Positions 10,600 through 22,060 of a DNA stretch of 64,000 bases are shown here, one piece after another. Source of the DNA: Allium sativum (Eukaryota > Streptophyta > Magnoliopsida > Asparagales > Amaryllidaceae). The translations under genes and the position numbers were made by a program. Location: assembly GCA_030737875.1 (NCBI GenBank), contig CM060912.1:884701199-884765198 (forward strand), in the 5' to 3' direction. A model generated the notes under the pieces. That model had not been told where the DNA came from and searched no databases. It saw only the letters and a program-made list of their open reading frames with translations. Every line of letters begins with the position of its first letter. Position 1 is the stretch's first letter.

Positions 10600-11040
10600 A
10601 GGTAGGAAAGTTTCCGTTGAAGGTTTGATTTCTCTTTCCAATCATCCAGTTAGAACTCTTTTTGATTCGGGCGCTTCACATTATTTTATATATGATTCTG
10701 TGGTTGAGTCTCTACACCTTAGTACTAGTATGGTTTTGTATCTCGTTGTTCTCTCAAACCCCTACAGGTAATCTGTCTATGATTTGTCGGGGTTCGAGAA
10801 TATCTGTGTTGGGCATCGAGTTTGAATGTGACGCATATGTTCTTGGTTTCATGGGTTATGGTTTGATTCTAAGGATGGATTGGCTAGTCATGTATGGTGC
10901 CATTCTAGATTGTGAGAGGAGGGTTGTTAGACTTTTGACTTGCCATGGGAGGACCCTCGAGATTTCTTGTGACCCTAAAGGGTCTGTCATGCTTAGTTTC
11001 CTAGAGTCGCTTGATGCGTCTATCGATGATCTAAGATCTG
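10600..11040 (+). pseudogene. E1 aspartic protease (decayed)
   Basis: The active site [14 protein letters not shown] is intact near 10648-10690. A frameshift near 10745 moves the rest into another frame, where GYGLILRMDWLVMYGAILDC is readable at about 10857-10907. The second signature is usually ILGMDWL, and here Gly has become Arg. The linker SLDASIDDLRSV leads on to RT. Confidence 0.78.
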
Positions 11041-11850
11041 TACCAGTAGTCTATGAGTATCCTGATGTTTTTGAGGAGATTCGGGGCTTACCTCCGAGGC
11101 GCGAAATTGATTTCCGTATACACTTGATGGACAATGCAAAGCCAATTGCATTGCTTGTGCGTCATATGGCTCCAAGAGATAGGAGATAGCTTTGCAAGCA
11201 AGTAGGGGAGCTACTTGAGAAAGGGTTTATTAGGCGAAGCATATCTGAATGGTGTGATCCAGTAGTATTTTCCACTAAGGCGGATGGTTCGCTTCACTTA
11301 TGTGGATTATAGAGAGTTGAATAAACTCACTAAGAAGAACAGGCACACAGTTCCGAGGATAGATGATCTGTTTGACCATCTTGATGGTGCATCTGTTTTC
11401 TCTCAATTAGACTTGGGCACGGTGTTTCATCAGTTGAGGGTAGCTGAGGACAGTATAGACAAGACCGCTTTTAGAACTCCAGATGGTTTCTTCAAGTGGC
11501 TCGTCATGCCTTTTGGGTTGATGAATGTACCCGTTTATTTTGTTAATCATATGAATAGGGTGTTTCGGGAGTTTCTAAATAAGTTCATTGTGTTCTTTGT
11601 TGATGACATCTTGATTTTCTCGAAGAACGAGGAAGAGCAATCCCTACATTTGAAGGAGGTTATGAAAACTCTCTGTGCACACCAGCTTAAGGCGAAATTC
11701 TCCAAATGTCATTTTTGGAGAAAAGAAGTGAGATTTCTAGGGCATGTGGTCTCTAAAGATGAGATATTTGTAGATCCCGCAAAGGTAGTTGCAGTTCAAG
11801 ATTGGAAAATCCCAAAGAATGCAATGGAGGTGAGAAGTTTTCTTGTGTAA
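11040..11850 (+). pseudogene. E1 reverse transcriptase (decayed)
   Basis: [20 protein letters not shown] leads into the RT. Stops near 11187 and 11254 break the fingers region. The 188-codon open part (11284-11850) holds [53 protein letters not shown] and the intact catalytic FVDDILIFSK near 11595-11625. This segment from FVDD onward is exactly what E4 lacks. Confidence 0.85.
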
Positions 11851-12380
11851 GCGGGCTATTATAGGAAGTTTATTAAGGACTTCGCAAAGATATTAGCCTC
11901 ACTCACCAGACTGACGAAGACGAATCTGACATTCTCTTGGGATATAGATGCGACGATGCTTTTAAACGATTAAAGAGGGCTCTAATAACAAACCCAATCC
12001 TGACTTTTGCTGATGGGAACAAAGTGTTCATAGTATACACTGATGCATGTGGTACAGGGCTTGGTGCGGTTCTGATGCAAGAGGGAAGGGTAACATATTA
12101 TGGAGGTAGACAGCTAAGAGTTCATTAGGAGAACTACCCTACCCATGACTTAGAGTTAGCTGCAATAGTATTCACGCTTAAGACTTGGCGCCATTATCTA
12201 CTAGGAGAGAGGTTCGAGTTGTACATCGATCATAAATCTCTCAAGTAATTGTTCTCGCAGAAAGATCTTAATTTAAGATAATAAAGATGGATGGAGTTCA
12301 TAACGTCCTTTAACTTTGAGATTGCTTATACCCCTGGGAAAGGTAATGTGGTAGCAGACACACTGAGTAGGCAGAGGATG
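11851..12380 (+). pseudogene. E1 RNase H (decayed)
   Basis: After a stop near 11848, AGYYRKFIKDFAKI is followed by AFKRLKRALITNPIL, IVYTDACGTGLGAVLMQEG, a stop, then [23 protein letters not shown] and YIDHKSLK. It closes with FNFEIAYTPGKGNVVADTLSR near 12310-12368. Acidic catalytic residues are visible (TDA, LELAA, IDHKS, VAD), but at least four stops occur. Confidence 0.8.
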
Positions 12381-12539
12381 ACATGTAGTCCTCTGTTTGT
12401 GGAGAGGAAGAGCTTGGAGTTTATATCGATTTTTGATTTTAGACTCTCCACCGAGTTTACACCCGGTTTATTGGCATCATTAGAGGTGCGACCTACTCTA
12501 TTGGACCAGATAGGGATTTCGTAGCGAGAGGACCCACAG

Positions 12540-13400
12540 TTAGCAGATATCTTGGATAGGCTCAGTAGAGGGGAGACTTCTAGTCACCTTAGTAGATATT
12601 CCATGGATGATAGAGGGTGGTTGCGACGAGATGGAAGGCTTTGTGTTCCCCGAGTTGGGAGTTTGTTGAAGACAGTCCTTGAGGAAGCCCATCATTCTTG
12701 GATGACTATTCATCCAGGCAATGATAAGATATATAGAGATATAAAGAGGGTTTTCTTTTGGGCTGGGATGAAGAAATATGTGGCGGAGTTTGTTTACTGA
12801 TGTTTGATTTTCCAGCAAGTCAAAGCTAAGCAAAAGAAGCTTGGTGGTTTACTTCATCCTTTAGAAGTCCCATAGTGGAAGTGGAAGAGCGTCTCTATGG
12901 ATTTCATTGATGGATTGCCTAGATCAAGGAAAGGCAACACCAGTATTTGGGTTGTAGTCGACAAGCTTACTAAGAGCGCTAATTTCATCCTTGTTAAGAG
13001 TAATAGGATTGCAGCATGGTTGGTGGCAGTTTATCTTTGTGAGATAATCCATCTTCATGGGGTACCTTCCAATATTGTGAGTGATCGTGACCTCATATTT
13101 ACCAGTGAGTATTGGACGAGCTTGCAAGAAGCATTAGGTACATAGTTGTGTTTGAGCACCGCTTATCACCCCCAGACCAGTGGACATACGAAAGGGTGAA
13201 TAGTGTTTTTGAGGATCTTTTAAGACTGTGTATCCTAGACTTCAGAAGGACTTGGGAAGAGCATCTTCCTTTGGTTGAATTCTCCTACAACAATAATTAC
13301 CAGGCTAGTATTGGCTTGTCACCCTTCGAAGCATTGTACCGATGACCTGTAGATCACCGACTTGTTGGTGGGAATCTACAGAAAGACTTCTACTTGGACC
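12540..13400 (+). pseudogene. E1 integrase (decayed)
   Basis: The HHCC zinc region reads HHSWMTIHPGNDKIYRDIKR, and then after a stop CLICQQVK, with the first Cys of the usual pair in doubt. The catalytic core carries [14 protein letters not shown] (first Asp), SDRDLIF (second Asp) and ERVNSVFEDLLRL (Glu), with stops near 12798, 13143 and 13342. YNNNYQASIGLSPFEALYR marks the end of the core. Confidence 0.83.
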
Positions 13401-13945
13401 TGAGATGGTTAGAGAAACTTCAGAAAAGATTGATCTTATCTGTAGCCGTATTAAGACAGCTTAGGACAGGCAGAAGTCCTATGCCGACAAGAGTAGGACC
13501 GACATTGAGTTTGAGGTGGGAGACAAGGTTTTCATTAAGGTATCACCTTTGAGGAATGTAGTTCGTTTTGGATATGTAGGGAAGTTGGAACCAAGATTTG
13601 TAGGGCCATTTCCCATAACAGAAAGGATTGGCCAAATGGCCTATAGAGTAAAGCTACTAGATAGACTGTCCGTTGTTCATGATGTTTTCCACATTACTCA
13701 TTTACGAAAGTTCTTGCATGATATTCCAGAAGTAGTTGAGCCAAGTATGCTTGAGGAAGTAAAGGTGGCACGGGAGGCGACTGTTATACGAGTTCCTACC
13801 CATATTCTTGGATTAGAAGTTAAGAACCTACGCAACCAAGAGGTCCAGTTGACGAAAGTACAGTGGGGATATAACCAAGAGGATGCAACTTAGGAGACCG
13901 AAGACAAGATTCACACTTCGTACCCTTTTTTTTTCAAGGGTATGT
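13400..13945 (+). pseudogene. E1 integrase C-terminus and chromodomain (decayed)
   Basis: The open stretch 13516-13893 includes [37 protein letters not shown] and HDVFHITHLRKFLHD, the GPF/Y module. A chromodomain-like tail follows: LRNQEVQLTKVQWGYNQEDAT, then after a stop ETED and SYPFFF. The chromodomain normally reads ATWE; here TGG has become TAG (about 13891). Such tails are thought to direct chromoviruses to heterochromatin. Confidence 0.8.
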
Positions 13946-14530
13946 TCTTAACTTCATATTTCCAAAGCTTTTATTCATGCTTGTTTCCATCGTTTAAGTA
14001 CATCCTATTTATCAAATCTTTGACCTTTTGGTAGGAAACCCACGGATGTAAACACATGTTTGAGATATGTAATGTTTGATGGATGCATGTGTTTGCTAGT
14101 GGTTGCTTGTGGATGCATACACACACATTAGAAACTAGATCAACTCAATCACTCTCATACTGCATATGGATGTGTGTGTATATTTTTCTTCTTTTAATGG
14201 ATTGAAATGGGTGTATTATCATATGGATGTTGCATTTGAATGGATGATTGCGCACGCGTAAAGCCTTTACATGATATATTAGGATTATTTGCATTCATGT
14301 TGGATTCATGGCACTAACATACATTGCATTAAGGAGGTCAACTGAATCAGTACACCGCCTGATCTTTCGCATTAGTATAGGGACATATACACACACCTTT
14401 TCATATGTTCATATAAGCATTAGAAATCTTTTAAGGACAATGGATGCCAGTGATTGGTGGATGAGTAGATGGATGATGGATTTTAGGATATACATTCTTC
14501 TTAACTTAGAGATTTCGAGGACGAAATCCT
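13946..14530 (+). other. E1 3' untranslated spacer
   Basis: No coding potential is recognised. It contains short GGATGNATG-like repeats (ATGGATG, TGGATGC) and direct repeats such as GGATGCATGTG and GGATGCATACAC. It ends in GAGATTTCGAGGACGAAATCC, the imperfect hairpin that precedes the PPT in this lineage (also seen reversed at 58920-58950 in E4). Confidence 0.5.
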
Positions 14531-14545
14531 TTAAGTATGGGAGAA
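14531..14545 (+). other. E1 polypurine tract
   Basis: TTAAGTATGGGAGAA directly abuts the 3' LTR start TGTAAC. In related elements this is AAGTGGGGGAGAA, so this copy has drifted. Confidence 0.7.
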
Positions 14546-17325
14546 TGTAACACCCCGTAATTTTAAGAATATTAAAATAATAAACTAAAGAACACTTAAT
14601 TAAATATTTGGAATTAAGTAAAACGGACTGCGCCATTGCATTCGTCTCGGAATTCTGCTTAAGATAGACACCAAGTTTGCGTAAATCATATGAAGAAGAT
14701 ATTAAGGTTTGAAGTTTATATACATATAAGACATTTATATATAAATAAAACCATTCTAGAAAATCAAAATTAGAGGCGGGAGAATTAGGTGGGAAATTAG
14801 CTTGTTAGGGGTCGACCCCCACTCTAAGGGTGTCGACCCATGGGTCGATACCACAATAGGGGTGTCGACACCCATGTCGACCCCTCCCCGAGATCTAGGT
14901 AGAATTCAGCTTCTGAACGTGGGCTCATTTCTTGACCAGATTCATTGACCTTAGACTTTAATAGGACCTCATTCTCATTGTTTTTATTCACCAAAAACAA
15001 TGGAGACAATGAGGTGCTGCCCCAACTTAGTTTGATCTAGCCTATTCTTCTTCAACAACAAGTTATTAGAATTCAGAGATCTGTGCTAGGACATCTACAA
15101 TCAATCTTCTGTTCTTTAGATCCAATCACAGTGAGTTTATGTTGCTTTTAGATATAAACACCTAAATTGTAATCTTGACATGTTTATAAGTTCGGATCTA
15201 AATCTATGCCTGTTAGTAACCTGTGTTAGTAACCTGAATCATATCAGATATGCCATTACTTGTATGCCTGATCTATTGATTAGTGCTTATATGCCTATTC
15301 ATGATATCCCTATTATGTTAGTTTGACGAATCATGTCATCTTATCCCTATTATGTTAGTTTTCCTAATTATGTCATCATATGCCTGCTTTATTTACCATG
15401 CCTATTCTTGTTCTCTTCTCTCCCTCTTTCCTTTTTTGTTTTTATAGCCAGGCTACATTCGAGCCTAGGCCTATTGCTGAAATACGCGAAATGCATGAAT
15501 TTAGGAATGATTGGGAATGACTAGTTTGAAGCATAATTCATATTGTAAACATGATTGGGAATTTTGGGCATAATTTGTACCTTGAGCCAAAACTTGGGAT
15601 TTGGGGGCATAATCTATATCTTGATCTAAACCTAAATCTGGGGCATAACTTGTATCATAGATTGGACGGGGATTTGGGGCATAATGAACACGATAATTGG
15701 TTAGTAATGAAAATTCCTAGATTTACAGTAATTAGAAACTGTAACCGCGCTTAGGCACGAGGTTAGATTACACTTATGGTAGAAGTCTGCCCGGAACCAC
15801 CCGATATATCCAACATCCACAGGTGGTGAATCTAATGTGAGGGTCTAAGTGCATAAACGTACACGTAACAGTGCTAAGACACGAGGTTAAGTCCGACTTT
15901 TGGAAGAAGTCTGCTCGGACGCAACTGGCATATCCAGCTTCCACAAGTGGTAGACTTAATGTGGGAGGTCTAGCGCATCATAACCATAAATGGATGAATG
16001 GTGATGAACTTGAATACTTAACCTGTTTGAATCCGTAAGAATTACATGATCCTGTTAACTTGAGTAGGGGTTAAGCAAACTTGCTTAAATTAGTGGGAGG
16101 GTTAAGTTAATTTTATTAAACATGTGGGGACGTATTATACATATAAACCTGACAAACATAACCAGTTGGGATTATGCAATCTATTTAAACCAGTAAGCAT
16201 AACCTATTGAAATCCTAGTAGTGTGGATGCAAGCCTAAGGGTAAGCTTGTATCATCTATCGTGCGGGGCCTCGTTTCAATCAGTAACCCATCTTGGTATC
16301 AAACGGGGAAACCCAAGAGGTCTGGGCCTTACTGAGCTGATTATAAGAGGTCACTTGAGTGAGGGTATTTGACGGCATGTTCCAACGGAGTCATGCGCGT
16401 TCATGGGTCCGCTTGCCAGGGAAGATAAGACGTTGTGACATCTGTAGATATGATTTATGCACATCTTGTAAACAAAAGGGTTTCCACTTTAGGAAATTAT
16501 ACATCCTACTATGGGGCCAGCACAAGGTATCTACGAGTTAGGGAGCCGATCGATTGGAGGTAGTAAGGTGGGTACATCTAGTCTTGCTTGTTTAGGAGCC
16601 CGTTATTGTCGTTGGGGGTTAACACCTGTCGGTTCTATTGGGCTACCTGTTATTGTATGAGGGTAAAACCTCTCACTAGAAGGACACCTAAGTCTACTAT
16701 CTTGTACTTGTTGGGATCGTCTTGTTCTTGTTATACTAGTATTGGTGCAGAGAAAAGTATTAGAGAAGCATAATGCATGATCTGTTATCCTGTTTACCTT
16801 GTTATACCTGCCTTATGGCACTGTTATATCTCTCCAACTTCTATGCTTGTCATGATGCTTTTACTTATTTATATGCTAAAAGTAACTGGACTCGCTGGAC
16901 TTTATGTCTGACCCATTTTGTTTCATCTTCTTTCTCTTCCGTTCCCCCCAGGTTCTCAAGGTGGGAGTACTCAAGCTTGATCAGGATTCTTCTTTCCTTC
17001 TACTTGGAACTACTTAGATGTACTGCTTGATTTCTTATCTTCTCTAATATGGCTATATTTTGGGGATTATGCTCTTTTATGTATTATCGTACTCTGATGA
17101 TGATTTTCGTACAAGGCTACAAGGCAGAAGTTTTATGTTTTCACTATTTCAGACTTATGATATAACCAAGTTTTGGACCACGATGTTTTCCATTTAATGA
17201 AGTTTTTAATTTCGCTGTTATTTTACATCTTTCTTGTAGTGTTTCTGTTCCTGTTTACCTATAACGCTTCACGGAACTTAATGCATTCTGACAAAGAGTG
17301 ACGTTAACGGACGTGGGGTGTCACA
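14546..17325 (+). repeat. E1 3' LTR
   Basis: It begins TGTAACACCCCG and ends GGGGTGTCACA. It is collinear with the 5' LTR over its whole length, with scattered substitutions and small indels. The palindromes lie at about 14806-14890 and the paired stem-loop module at 15754-15970. The TATA-like site of the 5' LTR is disrupted here. Confidence 0.92.
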
Positions 17326-17512
17326 CAAAGGACCTTCGAGATTGCGGACCTTATATTGAAAAGAGTGATGACTAGAACTGGAGTTTTTGGACCCAATTGG
17401 GAAGGACCCTTCATTATAAGCCAAAAGCTCCTAGATGGCACCTTCAAATTGAAGGTGACGAATAGAGTTCAGATTCCCAGAGCATGGAACAACAACCATC
17501 TCCGCCGTTAAT
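17326..17512 (+). pseudogene. T1 integrase C-terminal part, downstream of E1
   Basis: After the second CAAAG, the frame resumes with TFEIADLILKR or its equivalent, then VFGPNWEGPFIISQKLLDGTFKL, which is the GPF-like C-terminal module of Tat integrases, ending in WNNNHLRR and a stop near 17511. Joining at the TSD restores the expected domain order, which independently confirms the nested insertion. Confidence 0.75.
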
Positions 17513-18040
17513 TTACCTAATTTTTCATTTATATTTCCTGCAAAAAAGTTGTAAACACTTTGCAAGCATTGTTATGAAACTCTGTACATATGAATGAAAG
17601 AAATTAATTTGCTTGCCAAAATCGTACATTTGCAAACTCTTGTTTAACTATTCAAAAGTTGCTAAAAAAATCGATTTTGAGTGCAGGTCATTTGAAGAAC
17701 GTCTTCTCACCAACAACCCGATAAGACCTGTTGACCTTTACATCACAACCCAATGGGGACAACTCAAGTATTGAGTACAATAAGCATCATTCACAACAAA
17801 TACGAAGATGTAAACACAGACTTGGAAAAATAAAATAAAGGACACCAAGAGTCAAACGATTGAAATGTGCAACATTCAAACTGAAGACAAAAATTGCAAC
17901 TTTCACCAAAGGGGCACCTACTAAAATAAGAGGTCCAGGGCCCTAATTCCGTCACTAGGATTTCTTGTTAAATCAGGCGTCCAGTAGAGGTACTAGCGTC
18001 CGCCCCGTGAAATAATGCAATAAGATGAAGTTAATCAGAA
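17513..18040 (+). other. T1 post-pol spacer
   Basis: This is non-coding 3' region between pol and the tandem arrays. It starts AT-rich (pyrimidine stretch, then ATGAATGAAAGAAATTAATT) and becomes GC-balanced after 17700. I see no gene. Confidence 0.5.
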
Positions 18041-18250
18041 GTCCCAGCTGCAAGGGGGCATGGATTCGATTCAGACTCCAAAGGGCCTGGATTACTGGGC
18101 TAGAGAGTCGCATAATAGATTTCATTGGAAGTCCTAGCTGCAAGGGGGCATGAATTCATTCTGGACCCCGGAGGTCCTAAATTACTAGGCTAGCGAGTCG
18201 CATGTTTAGATTCATAAGAATTCCCAACTGAAAGGGGGTACGCAATGAAG
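18041..18250 (+). repeat. 90-bp tandem repeat, about 2.3 copies
   Basis: Units start at 18041, 18131 and 18221, each with a form of GTCCCAGCTGCAAGGGGGCA. They share GGCTAG.GAGTCGCAT near the end. The third unit is truncated. The array lies in the T1 3' region directly before the 73-bp array. Confidence 0.8.
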
Positions 18251-18300
18251 ACCGTCAGTGTCAGAAAGTACCTGACACGATTATGACAAACATTAGGAAT

Positions 18301-18885
18301 AAATGACCTCTTCAGAGGCATCTGATTGGTTCGTTAGTGTCTGCTAATCCTGGACTCGGCGATCGGCGAGCCCAAATGACATCCTCGGATGCATCCGATT
18401 AGTTCATTAGTGTCTTCTAATCCCAGACTCAGGCGATTAGCAGGCTCAAATGACCTTCTCGGAGGCGTCCGATTAGTTCGTTAGTGTATGCTAACCCCAG
18501 ACTCGGTGATTAGCTGGCTTAAATGACCTCTTCGGAGGCGTCCGATTAGTTCTTTAGTGTCTTCTGATCCCAGACTCGGCGATCGGCGGGTTTAAATGAC
18601 CTCTTTGGAGGCGTCCGATTAGTTCATTTGTGTCTGCTAATCCCAGACTCTGCGATCGGTAGGCTCAAATGACCTTTTCGGAGGCGTCCAATTAGTTCGT
18701 TAGTGTCTGCTAATCCCAGACTCGGTGATCGACGGGCTTAAATGACCTCTTCAGAAGCATCTGATTGGTTTGTTAGTGTCTGCTAATCCCAGACTCGGAG
18801 AACGCGTGCTTAAAATGACCTCTTCGGAGGCGTCCAATTCATTTGCATAGTAGCTGGTCATCCCAGATGTGAAGAATGTTAGGAG
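18301..18885 (+). repeat. 73-bp tandem repeat, eight copies
   Basis: The word AAATGAC starts at 18301, 18374, 18448, 18521, 18594, 18667, 18740 and 18813, a period of 73-74 bp. Each unit has CTCTTCGGAGGCGTCCGATTA, then TTAGTGTCTGCTAATCCCAG, then a GCGATCGGCGGGC-like GC-rich end. The last unit decays after about 18845. Tandem arrays in the region after pol are typical of Retand-like Tat elements and have in other cases seeded satellites. Confidence 0.88.
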
Positions 18886-19439
18886 ATAACAAAAGACCTC
18901 TATGGTAGCACCTAGTGAAATTGCCGACACTAGAACTATTCAGTCTAATTGCAGTCGGAGGACTCCAGTGTCTGAACTAACCAAGCTAGTTAGCAAATAA
19001 ACACTGGGCCAAAAATATAAGATGTCTCAAGCAGGGGCACATAAGTTGCAAAACTAAGGGCATGGGTTTGATCAACCAGACTAGATTTTATGGTCAATAG
19101 GCAAACTAAGAAGCTCTGAGAACAATGACAAAGAGCAAAAAGACATAGTAAATTGGGCAAGAGCTTCCAGTATTTAAGCCATAATCCAATAAAAACCAGT
19201 AAAATTGATCGCTTCCAGCCTAAGAAGTTATGACGACCTTTGGTATAGGGGAATCACCACTACATTAAGACAAATTAATAATGCTCACAATACATACCAT
19301 AAGCCCATCACAACTTCACACCAAATAAAAGGCTTGTAATTTACAAAGAAGCAAATGCATAACGAAGTACAACAAGGCTACGGTAACAACTGATGGCTAA
19401 ATTACAGTAAATGCAATAACAAGCTTCACAACAACAACA
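18886..19439 (+). other. T1 3' region, no gene
   Basis: Non-coding by inspection and AC/AT-rich on the plus strand. It presumably lies downstream of the antisense ORF. A low-complexity AACAACAACA stretch lies near 19425. Confidence 0.4.
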
Positions 19440-21480
19440 TTACAAGTCTCTGACAACACAAAGTAACATGCAGTCATAAGCGAGGACCGACACTCGCATA
19501 TACAACTGGTCTAAATGAAATACATGAAAGCAAGTTAGAGAAAGTAAAGTAAGACAGCCATGAGCACTACTTCTTTTTCTTCCCATTCTTTGAATCTCTA
19601 GACCTGAGAGATGGTTTACTAATATGGACGAAGGAAGGTGGAGGTGTGTCAACTGGTTGATTCCCATCTTTAGCTTCTGTATCACCAGACGGACTCTCAA
19701 GGAAGATAGAACGATAAGTCCTTTCTTTTTAATATTGCGTTTCCCCTTGTGCCTCGAAGAAGACTAAGGTTTAGTCTTCTCCTTCTCCCGGGCCTCGGTC
19801 TCCTTTCTTGCGCTTTCATCATCATCAAGGTCTTCTGCATCATCACTGGGAGCGTAGTCAACATCATCCAAATTAACATTTGCTTTAATCCTTGCATCTT
19901 GTGACCCCGGTTGTGAAGCAGGGGTAGAAGCGGTGAGTAAGGATGCAACGCCCGAAGGAAGAGTGATAAATAGGGTAGAAGTAGTCAACACCAAGGTTGA
20001 GTGAGTAACGATAGCCTCAGTTGTTGTCGTGTTGGCTCCGGCGGGAGAAGGCTGTGGCGAGACTAAGCCTAATACAAATGAACAATGAGCATTGAATGCA
20101 ATTGACCCAAGTGAATTACGAAGAGAATCCAAGTCTGACATAGCTTAGTTAATCTCGGTTTTACCTGCGACTTGAAGATTTCTATGCTCAGCTTCAAATC
20201 TATTAGGGTTATCATCGTCTCCCTTGCCATCTACAGTATGCTCCTCGATAATATCCTCCTCAGCAGTTGTATCCTTTTCTCTGCGAGCAATTAAAGGATC
20301 AGCTGGAGTTTGAGAACCCGAAGCCTCAATATTGGTAGAGCTAGTAGAAACATCGATAACGATTGTGTTCGGGGGTTAGTCCCCAGAGGATTTAGCTCAC
20401 TCTTCCATAATCTTTTTCTTGCCCTCAGCCAAAGCTTCATAGGACTTCTCATCCAAAAGATTCTAAAGGAGATATTCTTCATCATAATAGCCTTTAGTCT
20501 GTGCAAGTACTAATTCCCAGACTAGGGCCAAAGTCTCTACAAAGTTAGAACCCAAATAACGTAAGCTCCTACGGCTCATGACGCTGAAGACGTAGAATAT
20601 GAATAAAGTGGCATTGGCATCTGCCTCAGCATTTTTGGGAGCCTTTTTAGCAGCCGCTTCAGTAGCCAAAGCCTTAATTCTATCCTCCTCGAGAAGTTCT
20701 GACTTATTTATCTGCATAGAAATTTACAAATTTTGAGCAATGTTTCTCTCATGAAGATTGGCATTCTCTTGTTGATAAGTCATAGATGTTTTCTTTTCTG
20801 CAGCTAGTTGGTTTTCAACAATCTGTTTAGCAGATTGAGCAACTTTAACTTGCCCCATTAAAGTATTTTCTCTCAGTTTAGCGGCAACAGGCTCTTCTTT
20901 GAGTCCTCTATTCTCAGCCTCTAAACCCTCTAGCTCTGTATTTCTTTGTGTAAGAGTTGCAATAGTAGCATCCTGAGACCCAAGAACCTTGGCCCATTCA
21001 ACTTTGTCATTCTCTAACGTAGCAGTCCGATCAATGTTGAGCCTGTTAAGTCTCTGGAGATATTCGGCAAACTTGTACTATAAAGGTAGTTGCTTATCAG
21101 CTCGGCTCCTAACCACGTCCAGCTATGTCTCGAGCTGACTTTTGGTGGTATCCAGTTGCATAATGATATTTCCATTCAAAGTATCCATCTTTAAGTATAC
21201 CCCCCGTCAGATGGATATATGTGAAAATCAAAGAACATTCCTTTCAGGTGCCGACATTTGAATGCATCAGCTTTCTCAGCCTCTTTCAATTTAGTCTAGT
21301 TCTCATCGAGCTCTTTGTCCATATAGGCTAGAGAATTTTTACCACAATCCCACTCTTATTTCATGTTGGCGATGTCAAGCCCAAGGGATCGAATGATCTC
21401 AGATAGTTTCCTTGCATGCTTCCAAGTCTCTTTGAACACCCACATACGTCTTCAATTTCTTTCTTGAGCCGATTTTCAAA
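19440..21480 (-). pseudogene. T1 antisense ORF, C-terminal and coiled-coil part (decayed)
   Basis: The minus strand reads as one decayed protein through several frames. From 21480 to 20720 it is coiled-coil-like, with KKEIED, KELDEN, KLKEAEKADAF, RENTLMGQVKVAQSAKQ, ENQLAAEKK and QQENANLHERN. At 20717-20463 it continues MQINKSELLEEDRIKAL..AEADANATLF and GSNFVETLALVWELV. From 20141 to 19764 there is a low-complexity Ser/Thr/Pro-rich part with an acidic run (DDAEDLDDDES) and a basic end. Plant Tat elements are known to carry an extra ORF, often antisense, between pol and the 3' LTR; its function is not established. Stops and shifts make this copy non-functional. Confidence 0.6.
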
Positions 21481-22060
21481 ATTCTTAGGAATCGGATGAA
21501 GAAAGAAAAGGAAGTGCATTTTGCCAAAGTAATATTATGGGAATTGAACAAGAATTATTTCTTTCACTCTTGCACTTATAGGTCTAGCATGATAGGCTCC
21601 ACGATTGTGGAAAATTTGGACTTATGTTTGCTGGACGCTCGGCTTTTCCGTCCCCTTGTCTTTGGGCTTTTAATGCTTATTTAGCTTAGGGTCACCAGAG
21701 GAAACCTTTAGAGGGATTTTGGTCTTAACAACCGATGAATCGCTTTTGCGGATGTATTTATGGCTTTTAGGCATGTCGATGTCACATTGGACCGAAGAAT
21801 GAGAGCAGTGGTGTTTATAGTATTAGTAACACCTTTCTCTCTCTTTCTTTCCTATTGCGGTTCTCTTTATATTATCGCTTGTAGTCAGAAGAAAGTTTTA
21901 GTGGGATTGTCCCTTCAACAAGATGCAACCAAGTCGCATATAATCATATGACCTTGACATTGTAACTGCAAACCAGAATAAGCTCATGTTAGGACCAAGA
22001 AATCATCAAATGGAAAAGTCTTGTGACGTGTAGTGCACATATTTTGTGTGTGTGTGTCCT
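21481..22060. other. T1 3' region, no clear gene
   Basis: Both strands are interrupted. A short (GT)n run is at 22039-22055. Plus-strand open frames here (21496-21684 and 21760-21951) show no family signature and overlap the antisense region. Confidence 0.35.

Larger units (their letters stand above)
6714..17325 (+). mobile_element. E1: full-length Tekay/Del-type chromovirus nested in T1 integrase
   Basis: A complete LTR retrotransposon of 10.6 kb is bounded by TGTAAC...GTCACA ends and the perfect 5-bp target duplication CAAAG (6709-6713 and 17326-17330). It has two LTRs of 2768 and 2780 bp, a PBS, gag with two zinc knuckles, protease, RT, RNase H, integrase, a C-terminal chromodomain-like tail and a PPT. 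The chromodomain and domain order place it in the Tekay/Del group. By eye the first 150 bp of the LTRs differ at about one base in ten, so the insertion is old. All frames are broken. Confidence 0.93.

Noticed and set aside
18041..18885. CRISPR-like regular repeats
   Set aside because: Units of 73 and 90 bp are contiguous tandem repeats without unique spacers, in a plant retroelement.
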